Below, piece by piece: positions 22,001 through 32,235 of a stretch of 43,911 nt of DNA. The notes under the pieces are model-generated. The model had not been told where the DNA came from and did no database searches. It saw nothing but the letters and a program-made list of their open reading frames with translations. Position 1 is the stretch's first letter. Every line of letters begins with the position of its first letter. The position numbers and the translations under genes are program-made. The stretch spans positions 157,465 through 201,375 of the forward strand of contig NW_014577557.1 in assembly GCF_000485595.1 (NCBI RefSeq), in the 5' to 3' direction. Origin of the DNA: Priapulus caudatus. Taxonomy: Eukaryota > Priapulida > Priapulimorpha > Priapulimorphida > Priapulidae.

Positions 22001-25000
22001 AATATCTTTGCTGGGCAAAGCATGACGCAGCAACCAAAGCAACACAGTTGCAGAGACCGTATGCTTCTTGAGAGTCAAACGGGGAATACGTAGTGCTATA
22101 CGTAATCAGCATTCTTGACAAAACAGAAACAATCATTTGTTTCCCAGAGGATATATACACTACTACACTGTTATATGTGCTTCTCATTCAGGTTCCACAC
22201 GACTTTCTTAACTTACGAGTGCCTGTCTGGATCACAGATATGCAGTTTGTACCCGATAGTGAAAAGATTATCACGTGCACAGGCTACCATCAGGTGTGTA
22301 TCGTATATATTGTGGGTTATATACCTCCGGTTTTTCCACAGGAGTTTTAGAAGACATGTCAGGCAATCGGGCAATTCATCTATTAGAGTCAGTTATGCAT
22401 GTCGTACGCAGCCTCAGTACACAGATAGTTTGAACAGTTCGGAGACGTATAGATCAAGCTGTTTAAACACAACATGACTGCACTGGGATTGGCAAAAGGA
22501 AACACAGTTTAAAATTAAGACATTTCGGAGGATTTATAAATGTTGCAATTTAGCTTCATCTTTAAAGGCATGTCGGATTTGATATGCTTTAAATGCCTGT
22601 GGAGAACACTGGACCTTTATTCGTTTTAGTGTGTCACACTTCTTCTCATCTACTCCTGATAATGGTTGTGATTTATTTAATCACAGTTTATTTTATTTAT
22701 TAATTGATAATAATTTATTGTATTAATAGGTGCGGATGTACGACCCGAGCACGCCACAGAGGAGGCCCGTGATCAATGTAGAATTTGATGAATATCCTAT
22801 TGTATCCATGTCGCTTACAGCTAATGGAAGGTATGTACTGTGCTTGTATGCGTGCGTGCATGAGTGAGTTGGTGCGTGCGTGCGTGAGTGAGTTAGTGCG
22901 TGCGTGCATGCATGGCTTAGGTTGGACAAGCTTGTATTTTTTCATACGTTATTCCTCCCTATTGTTTCTCACTCAGAAAGAAATCTTCTCATCCTCTTTT
23001 TAAACAAGGAGAGCGAATATAACCTTGCCTTTGTATAATAATAATAAGTACATAACTAGCAGATGAATGAATCCGCTGCTCCAATACTAATAATAATAGT
23101 ACATAATCATTAATAAATAATGTATAATTGTTAATAATATATTTACTACCAATGAGCAGTAATAATAATAATAATAATAATGATAAGTGGCTATAATTCC
23201 TCTGTAATAATAATATGGGATACCTATAATTGTAGACTAATAATAATAGGTATAATTGTAATAATAATAATCAATAGCAAGTAATAATTAATTAATACAT
23301 CAATAATAATCATAATTGGTATTAAGTGTATAATGAATAATAATATAATGAATAATAATAAAATAATATAACATAATAATAATGGATTATAATTGTAATA
23401 ATAATCACATAATGGCAGTCTGTGGATAATAATAATTTTAAATAATGAATAAATAATGGGTATTAATTGTCAATATATATTAATGAGCAGTGAGTAATGA
23501 ATGCAATAATATAATCTTCAGTTATGAAATAATGGTATAGATATATGTGATAATATAATAATCCCTGCGCAGTATATAACAAGAGCTAAATATATACCTA
23601 GAGTAGATACAACGCGGAAAAAACGGGAAAATAGTGCTATTTCACGATCACATTCATTCTACTTTGCGCTGCGAGTCTATATATAATTTCATCGTGGCTT
23701 ATCTGCATTAAGCCAGAATTCTTTGCTCTCTAAAACAACCGACCAACCGCTTTGTCAATACGATACTCCTAGGCGGAATATCGCTCCTAAACCTCCCTCC
23801 CACATGCCAACGCCGCTCGAATCCACTTCTCGTCTCCCCATGCCTTCACTCGCGCGCTATGCGGTTGCTTCGTGGAGAATGTTCTGGTCTTTTCCGCCAT
23901 AATTTTACATGATAATGATTTTCGGGATTGCAGTCTGTGCAGGGTGGAGGTGACTTTCCGGTGCGCTTGCGGCATCGCCCTATGCCCTTTACTCTCCCAT
24001 TATCTTTCCTAGCTCACCGCTCAATGCGCCGTCGATGCAATGAGTGGCCGGCGCATCATGTTTTTTTAATTAAGTCTCCTACACGCAGTCTAGTAAGAGT
24101 ACCAAATTTTGGCGATGTGACGATTCAATTATCAGCGCTCCCAAGCGGTCACGTATAGCTGCACCTCACTGCGAACGTGCGGAAACCGATAGCCGAAATG
24201 CTTTAGACGCGTGAGCCAAGGATGGGGCGACAGGTGAAGTGGATTCGAGGCTGGGCGTTTTGCATGGCGCGAGGGCGAGGTTTAGGAGCCCGATATCTCC
24301 GCCTTAGGAGTATCGTGATTGACAAGCGGTGTGGTCTTGTTCTTAGCAGAGCCAAGCAATTCTACTTAATGCGGCAATACATGAAATTATTATAGACTCG
24401 CAGCGCTAACAGTATGTAATAATTGTGTCACGTGATCAATAGTCTATCTTTCCCGTTTTTCCCACTTGTCACTCTAGGTATTATTAGCTCTTTGATAATA
24501 ATAATAAATAAAATTAATAACTGGCTATAATTGTAATGAACTAATAATATACTAGAATAATAATAACTAATAATAATATAAGCAGTATACTAATAATAAT
24601 AATTAGTAATAATAATACATAAGTATTATATTACTTGATTGCTGCTCTTTGGCGCTCTGCCACTCAATGCTCTCATAGTGTTGCTGAGGGAAGGAATAGT
24701 GCCCGAGCGGTAGCGAGGGCACTATTCCTTCCCAAAGCAACACTATGAGAGCATAGTGCCCCCAACAGCAGGCATTAATGTTTTTAGTGCATCACATGAC
24801 TATGCAATCTACTTTTCATGCGTATATACCTTCTTTGTACTCCATAATTTGCCGGTGCATTCGATGTAACAAAACACTCGACACAAACACAATCGCCATT
24901 AATTCCAAAATCTTGCGTGGCGCCCAGACGCAGGAGATTCGTGACGTAAACACAATGCGTTATAATAACAATGCGTCGCGCAACCGATAGTGCCCGCTAA

Positions 25001-26314
25001 GGCGGGCACTATCTCTTCATAATGCCTGCTGCGTTATCCAATGAGATTGCAGCGATTCATCACGTCATGCACTAATAATAATTAATAGTATAATTGTAAT
25101 AGTAATAGTGACAATCGTCATTGTGGTGAATATGAACCTCAAAAATAATTCGAAACCGTCCCGTTACAGTTCGGTCGTGGTCGGGAATGCACGAGGTAAC
25201 ATGGCGCTCGTGGACCTGCGTCACACTGGTCGCGTTGTCCAGCAGTACAAGGGAGCCATCGCCGGCAGCCTGCGCTGCGTGCACTGCCACCCGACAGAGC
25301 CACTGGTTGCATCGTGCGGCCTCGACCGATTCCTGCGCATTCACGACGTGAACACGAAGAAGCTGCTACACAAGGTGAGAGGGACGTCAGCGGGGTGGCG
25401 AGGGAGAGATGCGAGGGGGAGAGTGGTGGCTTCCTACTCGCAACGCTCACGCTCAACCTGCTCCGTGACCCATAGTGTTCAGGCCTCTGGCATCATCTTG
25501 TGACATGGATCGAGTGTTATTCTGTAAATGTTTTTTTTACGACAACCTGTAGTGGCATTGTACGGCTGATTAGCCACGTTAATTTGTGCATACGTTTGTA
25601 ATTAATTATTTATTTTTATTTTTATTAATGGTATAATTATTACAGCTACATATCTCGTTTTAGGTCTACCTGAAGTCCAAATTAAACTGCTTGCTATTTA
25701 GTAGTGCAGCCGATCGAGATACAGTTGACGAACTAGAACCTTCAGCGATAGGTAAGCTATACTTCTCCAGTAAGCTTTCCTTTGAGATTACATTTATCAT
25801 TTATAGGTGTAGAGCAGCATTTGAAATAAAGCTTAACTACGACTAGAATTGCAAAAGGAAGTGACAGATAAACAAAACTACTCTAATGGACTATAACAAA
25901 AGCTAAAAAAAAGCCGGTAAACTACTTCCACTTCTGACCGTGTTGTCATGGTGACATGTTACTGCCATAGGTGAGGCAAAGCCCGTGACCCAAGCAGAGG
26001 TCAGCAATGAGGTCGACGACGATGACCTCTGGGACACAATGCCTGTAATCACCGAGCGACCGCAGGGCATAGATGGAACAGTCGGCCCGACGACGGCCGA
26101 GACGAAATGCGCAGCCGCGGCGAAGGGCGGGATAAAGAAGAGAGTCCATCAACGCAGTGATGACAGCTCCGAAAGCAGCAGCGGCGAAGAGCAGGAAGAA
26201 CTTGTTGCTAGCAAAGCGAAAACGAAGCCACGCAGGAGTGCAGAAAAGAAGAAGAATAAGAAGAAGCTGATTAAGACAAAACCAAAGACGCTTAAAGCTC
26301 AAAAGGTTGCATGA
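16054..26314 (+). CDS. WDR74: WDR74, nucleolar 60S assembly factor
   Basis: WDR74 is a seven-bladed WD40 propeller of the nucleolus that works with NVL2 and the MTR4-exosome in pre-60S maturation. Coding exons: 16054-16111, 19763-19875, 20001-20122, 21220-21289, 21642-21785, 22192-22293, 22730-22830, 25170-25374, 25664-25751, 25971-26314; phases join throughout to a 448-aa protein (human 385). Exon 1 gives NVFVGAATGLLKG, the family's opening strand. Family signatures seen are MRGLAKLD, ITCVESGQVTVWD, ATGGKENELKIWDL, CTGYHQVRMYDPSTPQRRPV, VVVGNARGNMALVDLR, ASCGLDRFLRIHDV and HKVYLKSKLNCLLF. The last exon encodes an acidic segment (DDDDLW) and a Lys-rich tail (RSAEKKKNKKK), likely nuclear/nucleolar targeting. 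An upstream ATG at 16032 is out of frame and short. Intron 1 (3.65 kb) and intron 7 (2.3 kb) are swollen by repeats. Confidence 0.94.
16341..17045. mobile_element. Foldback element with internal tandem duplications
   Basis: Two arms of roughly 330-350 bp are inverted around a short centre near 16690-16750. Outer parts carry repeats of GCGTCTGGAGATCGGTGAGC (two copies in tandem on the left). Inner parts carry ACACATGTCTTAGCTATGG repeated twice per arm. It lies in WDR74 intron 1. A diverged fragment of the inner part is at about 32535-32650. Confidence 0.8.
17335..17452. mobile_element. Short hairpin MITE
   Basis: CCATAATCACACCC...GGCATGATGGAGAGC is mirrored by GCTCTCCATCATGCC...GGTGTGATGATGG. 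A GGGATGATGGAGAGCTC copy is repeated inside. In WDR74 intron 1. Confidence 0.65.
17453..19762. other. WDR74 intron 1, remaining sequence
   Basis: Mostly unique AT-rich intron. A GC palindromic patch (GCGCGATCGCGATCGCGC) is near 18130. No further exons were recognised. Confidence 0.5.
20153..20345 (+). repeat. GTCCGTCC-containing dispersed repeat
   Basis: GAGCTATTGCTATGGGTCGT is followed by CGTCCGTCGTACGTCCGTCC and a CGATAACTCAGGAACCG block, in WDR74 intron 3. Repeats of this look are common in marine invertebrate genomes in my memory; the family and exact ends are not determined. Confidence 0.45.
21811..22090 (+). mobile_element. tRNA-derived SINE
   Basis: An RNA polymerase III A box (TGGTAGAGTGG, 21819-21829) and B box (GGTTTAAGTCC, 21863-21873) are 33 bp apart, as in tRNA-derived SINEs. 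The following CCTTGAGCAAGATACT stretch is like conserved SINE body sequence. It does not fold as an intact tRNA. It lies 25 bp after WDR74 exon 5, in intron 5, in sense orientation. Confidence 0.75.
23030..23560 (+). repeat. TAA/ATAATAA-rich microsatellite tract
   Basis: Imperfect (TAA)n and AATAATAATA repeats fill this part of WDR74 intron 7 and resume at about 24490-24630 and 25070-25105. The interrupting elements appear inserted into a formerly longer trinucleotide tract. Confidence 0.8.
23581..24492. mobile_element. Foldback element, about 900 bp, in WDR74 intron 7
   Basis: The outer ends AAGAGCTAA and TTAGCTCTT are inverted, and inversion continues for roughly 270 bp per arm. Matching pairs include ACGGGAAA/TTTCCCGT, CGCTGCGAGTCTAT and its complement, and CTCCTAAACCTC/GAGGTTTAGGAG. 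The central 300 bp is GC-rich and non-coding. Confidence 0.75.
24667..25031. mobile_element. Hairpin plus CAGCAGGCATTA MITE
   Basis: A near-perfect hairpin (24667-24754, arm ATGCTCTCATAGTGTTGCT) is followed by a stretch with CAGCAGGCATTA at 24766 and its inverse TAATGCCTGCTG ending 25031. A second small hairpin AGTGCCCGCTAAGGCGGGCACT lies near 24990, given here as two arms around TAAG. Boundaries are approximate. Confidence 0.6.
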
Positions 26315-26414
26315 GACGTGGGAATCGGAAATCGGAATCTTATGCTGTCTCACTAAATCTTGTATATAATAACTTTTTTGCTATACGTGATGGCATTTCG
26401 AATGTATAATATAT

Positions 26415-26420
26415 AATAAA
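26415..26420 (+). terminator. WDR74 poly(A) signal
   Basis: Canonical AATAAA 101 bp after the WDR74 stop codon, followed by a T-rich stretch. Confidence 0.75.
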
Positions 26421-26886
26421 GATTTAAGATTTTGCAAAACTATGCTTTGTTTAGTTGCTTTTACCGATGGTAATATTATTTGAACATCTCTCATAGTTGT
26501 AAAGGCAACGTAACCTGTACGAAACAACTACAAATTATCCGAAAACTTGGTGTAATGCATACCCACAGATGTTACAGCAGTTAGAACTTAATTAGTACTC
26601 AATAAACAGATAAATTGCCCTAAGATACAACGCATGTCATATATGGTTGTAATCCCCATAAATAGTTTGTCTTAGTAGTTACTGGTGTCTTCCCTATTGA
26701 ATCTGGCTCATTACTGGAATCAGCAGTGATATCTAGTTAATTTCACCGACAGGTGGTGCTGAGTGCAGGGATACTTGTCTGGATAACAAGAAAACCAACT
26801 CACTTCCAAGGAAAATTCCTTGAACTAATGAAATATGAACCTTGCTTAGAATGTTTAAATTAATTAAGTTGTTAAAGAAATCTATT
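26421..26886. other. Non-coding, no recognised feature
   Basis: AT-rich sequence downstream of WDR74, up to the terminal repeat of the large element at 26887. Confidence 0.45.
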
Positions 26887-26964
26887 AGTGGGGCAGATAT
26901 GTAACAAAAATAGGTCGAAATGTTCACATCTGGCAGAAAGTGAAATTTTGCATACAGGGGTATT

Positions 26965-27510
26965 TTGACATGCTGAGTTCGAAAATTGAATATTACTATC
27001 TTGGGTTCTAAATTACCTGTGGCGCTGAAATTTAGTACACAAGGGCATTTCGTCATATGCAGGGTTTAAATAATGAATTAATTTGCAAATGTCTGACAAA
27101 CCATATTGGCAAGCCATTTAATTCCAATATGCGCCACATGAAGAAAAATTGAACGATTACGATCTTGGGTTCTAAATGGACCTGCGGCCCGCATGAAATT
27201 TGGTACACAAGAGCATTTTGGACATGCTGGTTCAATAAACGCCGATTGCATTGCACATGCTCTGTGACAAACACATATGGCAGCATTTTGAATTCCAGTA
27301 TGGCCGGACATGACGAACATTGAACCATTACTATCTTGGGTTCTAAATGACCTGCCGCGGCGCTGAAATTTGGTACACCAAGCAGCATTTTGCCATGCGC
27401 TGAGTTCAATAATGAATTGATTGATATGTCTGACAAACCATAAATGCGCAGCGCATTCTTAAAATTCCAGTATGGCCCGACATGGACGAAATGCTGAAAA
27501 TCTTAGGTTC
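26965..27510 (-). repeat. 159-bp satellite units, left arm of copy 1
   Basis: About 3.3 units of the repeat seen in clean form at 29038-29552, here in reverse complement and with many single-base insertions. Confidence 0.8.
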
Positions 27511-27555
27511 TAAATCACGTAAGGCACTGAAACTTGAACTCGCAGGAATTTTTAT

Positions 27556-28354
27556 ATGGCTGAGTTCAAGTTGTTTATATTAAGAGCAAAAAGGCCTATT
27601 CAAAATATTTTCGCTTACCAATTGAAAGCTGGTAACAATGCCAGCAAAAAGCGTTTTCCATCCATATTTACTATCTCCCTGTTGCTCTCATCTGGCGCAG
27701 CATTGACGAACACAAAAACATCAGATTCTGTGCAGTGGTAGATAGCTGGCGAGGAACATTTGGCAATTTCCAGCACACGGCCGTTTCTTACATTTGCCAA
27801 ACTTGATCAGCTCATCGGCACGCCCTTTGAGGCCTCTGCCATTATTGTTCAACAATGACGCCAGCCATCATCGAGACATTTTTTCGCCCATGCCCATCGC
27901 AGGTGAAGGCAGCTCTGGGTTTGCAAATTCTGAGACTGTCCGCGAGATGTGACCAGCCTGAAAGACACGCCCTCTTCATATGATTGACGCCAGTGACTCT
28001 CTTGTTGGTGGAATGTCTTTCAATTGCCGATTTCCCTGAGCAAACAAGAAACCTCTCCAATGTTGTTTCATATCATCATTTGTTAGCTTCAGCGCGTGCA
28101 TGTGAGAGATGATTTGAAGACGTCCTTCAAGTTAGCGCATGGGAATCCATAGTATTCACGGCCGTGAAGCCTTTTGCCAATCCCAGCATATGGCATAAAC
28201 AGTATCGGCATCCGGAAACATGCGTCAGGAACAAAGGCCGCCATGAGCGTTCAGGGGCCAATGTGAGTCGCAATACGGCGTGAGCAGCAATGATGCACGA
28301 AATTGTATTCCATGTCCCAAATGCCAACCCACATTGCACAGTCGTCCATAACGC
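27556..28354 (-). pseudogene. Decayed 3' part of transposon-like ORF, copy 1
   Basis: Homologous to 34567-35390 of copy 2, broken by frameshifts. It encodes remnants of the cysteine-rich end and the region before it. The frameshifts may be genuine decay or sequencing error, as single-base insertions also litter the neighbouring repeats. Confidence 0.6.
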
Positions 28355-28355
28355 N
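28355..28355. other. Assembly gap (single N)
   Basis: Sequence jumps here relative to copy 2, from the counterpart of about 35390 to that of about 36340. Either a deletion or a scaffolding join. Confidence 0.9.
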
Positions 28356-28830
28356 GCCTGATAAAGTGCTAGCCTTACAGTGCGATCCGTGGAGGCACTG
28401 GCCAAACACCGAATATGACAGATTTGTGGATGTCAAGCACATACAGGTCTTTACTGTCTTCCGCGAACGGGTTTCCCAGTTTTTCAAATAAACTGATTGT
28501 ATTATTGAGATCTGATGCAAACGATTTCTGGACACTAAAAAATTGTTCGTGGTGGCGGACATCAGTTTGCCACTGTCTTTGAAACTGATCCTCAAACTCA
28601 CTCAGGATTCTGGCTATTTCTGCACCAGCCACCATCCACCGGCGAAGAGCCCCTTCATTCTCGGTAATTCCAATGACTCCACCATCACCTTTTACTGACT
28701 CACGAGTCACGACACACGTTTTGCTGTTCGTGTATCTGATCGTGTGCCAAAGCAGAGAACTTGTGTGATGACTTCTGAGTGACAAAGTTCCCCTTGACAA
28801 ATTCACGATGGATATCCACGGAATCGTTTG
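28356..28830 (-). pseudogene. Decayed 5' part of transposon-like ORF, copy 1
   Basis: Nearly the same as 36340-36760 of copy 2: VKGDGGVIGITENEGALRRW and VAGAEIARILSEFEDQF motifs are intact on the minus strand. The upstream part ends at the (GT)n block. Confidence 0.65.
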
Positions 28831-28837
28831 GAATCGC

Positions 28838-28937
28838 GCGCGTGCGTACCATATGTGTCTGTGCGCGCGCGTGTGCGCACATGTGTGTGTGTGCGCACGC
28901 GTGCGTACTGTATGTGTGTGCGCGCTTGCGTACTGTA

Positions 28938-28968
<31 letters not shown>

Positions 28969-29030
28969 GTGCGTGTATGTGTGTGTGCGCGCGCGTGTGT
29001 GTGCGTGTGTGTGCGCGCGTGTGTGTAGTA
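28838..29030. repeat. GT/GCGT microsatellite in copy 1
   Basis: Tandem TGTG and GCGCGTGTGTGC units between the coding remnant and the right satellite arm; the same arrangement occurs at 36928-37084. Confidence 0.9.
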
Positions 29031-29037
29031 GATAGTA

Positions 29038-29552
29038 TTGTTCAACATTTCGTCATGTTGGCCATACTGGAATTTAAGATGGCTGCCATATGGTTTGACA
29101 GACATGTCAAATCAATCCATTATTGAAGTCAGCATGTCAAAATGCTCTTGTGTACCAAATTTCAGCACCGCAAGTCATTTAGAACCCAAGATAGTAATGT
29201 TCAATGTTTCGTCATGGTGGCCATATTGGAATTCAAAATGCCTGCCATATGGTTTGTCAGACATTTCAAATCAATCCATTATTGAAGTCAGTATGTCAAA
29301 ATGCTCTTGTGTACCAAATTTCAGCGCCGCAAGTCATTTAGAACCCAAGATAGTAATGTTCAATGTTTCGTCATGGTGGCCATATTGGAATTTAAAATGG
29401 CTGCCATATGGTTTGTCAGACATTTCAAATCAATCCATTATTGAAGTCAGCATGTCAAAATGCTCTTGTGTACCAAATTTCAGCGCCGCAGGTCATTTAG
29501 AACCCAATATAGTAATGTTCAATGTTTCGTCATGGTGGCCATATTGGAATTC
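29038..29552 (+). repeat. 159-bp satellite units, right arm of copy 1
   Basis: About 3.2 units with an exact 159-bp period (unit starts 29038, 29197, 29356, 29515). Since 159 is divisible by three, one frame stays open and reads a repeated 53-residue peptide; this is not evidence of a gene. Confidence 0.92.
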
Positions 29553-29553
29553 N
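29553..29553. other. Assembly gap (single N)
   Basis: The fourth satellite unit is cut mid-unit and unrelated 112-bp repeats begin on the other side. Confidence 0.9.
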
Positions 29554-29554
29554 A

Positions 29555-29885
29555 CGGTCTTGCAGCATTACCCCCAGTCTGAAATTACCCCCTGCAAATT
29601 ATATCTGTGTCGCCCATAGGTGGGGTAAAATTCAGACTGGGGTAATCTCAGCACCGGCGCTGTCACGCGTCTTGAGGATTACCCCCAGTCTAGAAATTTA
29701 TCCCCTGCCCAAATTATATCCTGTGTGCCCATAGGTGGCGTAAATTCACGATGGGTAATCTCAGACCGGCTGTCACGATCGGAGCATTACCCTCCAGTCT
29801 TGAAATTACCCCATGTAAATTATATGTCCTGTGTGCCCATAGGTGCGGTAAATTCAGACTGGGTAATCTTCAGACCGGTCTGGCA
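29555..29885 (+). repeat. 112-bp tandem repeat with internal dyad
   Basis: Three diverged units start near 29555, 29668 and 29778. Each has ATTACCCCCAGTCTGAAATT on one side and its approximate inverse AATTCAGACTGGGGTAAT on the other, around CCCATAGGTG, so each can form a hairpin. A half unit recurs at about 32409-32455, on the far side of the purine/pyrimidine tract. Confidence 0.8.
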
Positions 29886-29929
29886 ATTGTTCGCGCACAG
29901 TATATCGTACCCGGCTGCTGCACAGTAGG

Positions 29930-30812
29930 ACAGGTTAGGAGGAAGAGGAAGTGGTAGAGCCGAGGAGGCGAGAGGAGGAGGAGCGGGAGAAGCGTGATGG
30001 GAAGGAGCGAGGAAGGGAGGAGAGAGAAGGTGACTGGAGGAGGGAGGAGGGGAAGGTGATGGAGGAGCGAGGAGAGGCAGCGAACGGTGAAGAATGGAGG
30101 AGGGAGGAGTGAGGAGGAGCGAGAGAGAAGTGATGGAGGAAGGGGAGGAGGAGAAGGAGGCGAGAAGGTGATGGAGGGGAGGAGGAGGAGGAGGCAGGAG
30201 GAGGGGAGGCAGGAGGCGAAGAAGGTGATGGAGGTGAGGAGAGGGGAGGAGGCAGGAGGAGGAGGAGGGAGGAGGAGGAGGAGGAGAGAAGGTTGATGGA
30301 GTAGTGGCGGAGGAGGAGGGGCAATGAAGATGAATAGGATGGCAGGGAGGCGGAAGGAGGAGGAGGGGAGAAGTGATGGAGTAGGGGGAAGATGAGCAGA
30401 GAAGGTGATGGAGGACGGGAGGAGGAGGAGGAGAGAGGGAAGTGAATGGAGGAGGATGGAAGAGGAGAGACAGGTGATGAGTAGTAGGGGGAGGAGGAGG
30501 AGGAGAGAAGGTGATGAGTAGGGGGAGGTGAGGAGGAGGGAGGACGGAGGTGAGAGAAGGAGAAAGGGAGCAAGGTGCATGGAGGAGGCGAGGAAGACGG
30601 AGCAGAGGTGATGAGTTAGGGTGAAAGGAGGAGCTAGCGAAGGAGAGGAGGAGGGAGAAGCGGATTGGAGGAGGAGGAGGAGGGGAGAAGGTGCATGGGA
30701 GAGGAAGGAGTAGGGCCCAGGAGAGGAGGAGCGGGAGAAGGTGCATGGAGTAGGGAGCAAGGCAGGGGGAGAAGCTGGTTAGCAGGAAGAAGGGGGAGAA
30801 GGAGGGAAGCGT
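29930..30812 (+). repeat. Polypurine (GGAGGA) tract
   Basis: Almost pure G+A for about 880 bp, built from GAGGAGGAGGAGAGAAGGTG-like units with frequent GATGGAGG. Long proline/serine or glutamate/glycine reading frames across it are compositional. Confidence 0.92.
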
Positions 30813-30814
30813 AC

Positions 30815-32235
30815 GACGCACTTCCTTCCTTCTCCTCCTGTCTCCACCGCTTCTCCCTTCTCCCCCTCCTCCTCCACCACTTCCTTCTCCCCCTCCTTCT
30901 CCCCTTCCCTTCTCCACCAGCTTCTCCCCCTCCTCCTCCACAGCTCTTCTCTCATCCTCCTTCTCCATCCACCTTTCTCTTCTTCTCCCCTTCCTCTCTT
31001 CTCCACCTAGCTTCTCCCTTCTACCTCCACAAACCTTCTTCCCTTCTCTCCCTCCTCCACCAGCTCCCTTCTCCCCTTCTCCATTCTCCACCAGCTTCTC
31101 CCCCTCCTCCTTCTCCACCAGCTTCTCCCATCCCTCCTTCTCACCACCTTTCTCTTTCTCCCCTTCCTCCTTCTTCACCAGCTTCTTCCCCTCCTCCTTC
31201 TCCCTTCTCCCCCTCCTCCTCCACCAGCTCCCTTCTCCCACTCCTTCTCCCCTTCTCCCTTCTTCACCCCTCCCTCCTCCACAGCTCCCTTCTCACCCCT
31301 CCTTCTCTCCCTTCCTCCTTCTCCACCAGCTTCTCCCCTTCTTCTTCCTCCACCAGCTTCTCCCTCCTCCTACACACCTTCTCCCTTCTCCCCTCCTCCT
31401 CCACCAGCTTTCCCTCCTCCTTCTCCACCACCATCCCTTCTCCCCTCCTCCTCTCCACAGTCTTCTTCCCTCCTCCTTCTCCACCAATTCTCCCTTCTTC
31501 CCCTTCCGTCCTTCGCCACTCAGCTTCCTCCCTCCTCCTCGCCCACCTTCTCCTTTCTTCCCCCTCCTCCCTCCACCAGCTCCTTCACCCCCTGCCTTAC
31601 TCCACTTTCCCTATCTCCCCTCCTCCTCCACCAGGCTCCCTTCTCCCCCTTCCTTCTCTCCTTCCTCATTCTCCACAGCTTCTCTCCCCTCCTCACCACC
31701 TTCTCCCTTTCCCCCTCCTCCTTCTCCACCAGCTTCTCCCTCCCTCCTTCTCCACCACCTTCTCCTTCTCCCCCTCCTCCTTCTCCACCAGCTTCTCCCC
31801 CTCACTTTCTTCTCACCAGCTTCTCTCTTCTTCCCCCTGCCTCTCCACCAGCCTTCCCTCTCTCCCCCTCCTTGCTCCCTTTCTCCTTCTCCACCAGCTT
31901 CTCCCCCTCCTCCTTCGCAACCACTTCTCTCCCTCCCACGCACCTTCTCCCTTGCTCCCCCTCCTCCTTCTCCACCGCTTCTCCCCTCCACCACCTCTCT
32001 TCTCCCCTTCCTCCTTCTCACACCAGCTTCTCCCCTCCTCCTTTCTCCAACACACCTTCTCACCTTCTCCCTTCCTCCTTCATCCACAGGCTTCTCCCCT
32101 CCCCTTCTCCACACCTTCTTCCTTCTCCCCTTCCTCCTTCTCCACCAGCTTTCCCTTCCTCCTTCTCCACCACCTCTCCCCTTCTCCCCTTCCTCCTTCT
32201 CCACCAGCTTTCTCCCATCTCCCCTTCCTCATTCC
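30815..32235 (+). repeat. Polypyrimidine (CTTCTCC) tract
   Basis: About 1.4 kb of C+T with a loose 25-40 bp period, CCCTCCTCCTTCTCCACCAG and variants. It is approximately the reverse complement of the preceding tract, so the two form a head-to-head inverted repeat with its junction near 30815. Confidence 0.92.

Larger units (their letters stand above)
26887..29553 (-). mobile_element. Satellite-armed large element, copy 1 (incomplete)
   Basis: Left end AGTGGGGCAGATATGT matches both ends of copy 2 (33648-37742). In order it contains a left arm of 159-bp units in reverse orientation (about 26965-27510), decayed coding sequence (-), a (GT)n block, and a right arm of 159-bp units in forward orientation (29038-29552). 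The right terminal repeat is missing because the sequence breaks at an N (29553). A second N (28355) replaces about 1 kb of the coding region present in copy 2. Mobile-element status is inferred from the paired terminal inverted repeats. Confidence 0.7.

Noticed and set aside
29038-29619. 193-aa repetitive protein (and the 224-aa one at 37093-37767)
   Set aside because: Explained by a 159-bp satellite whose length is a multiple of three; it starts on a TTG and crosses an N.
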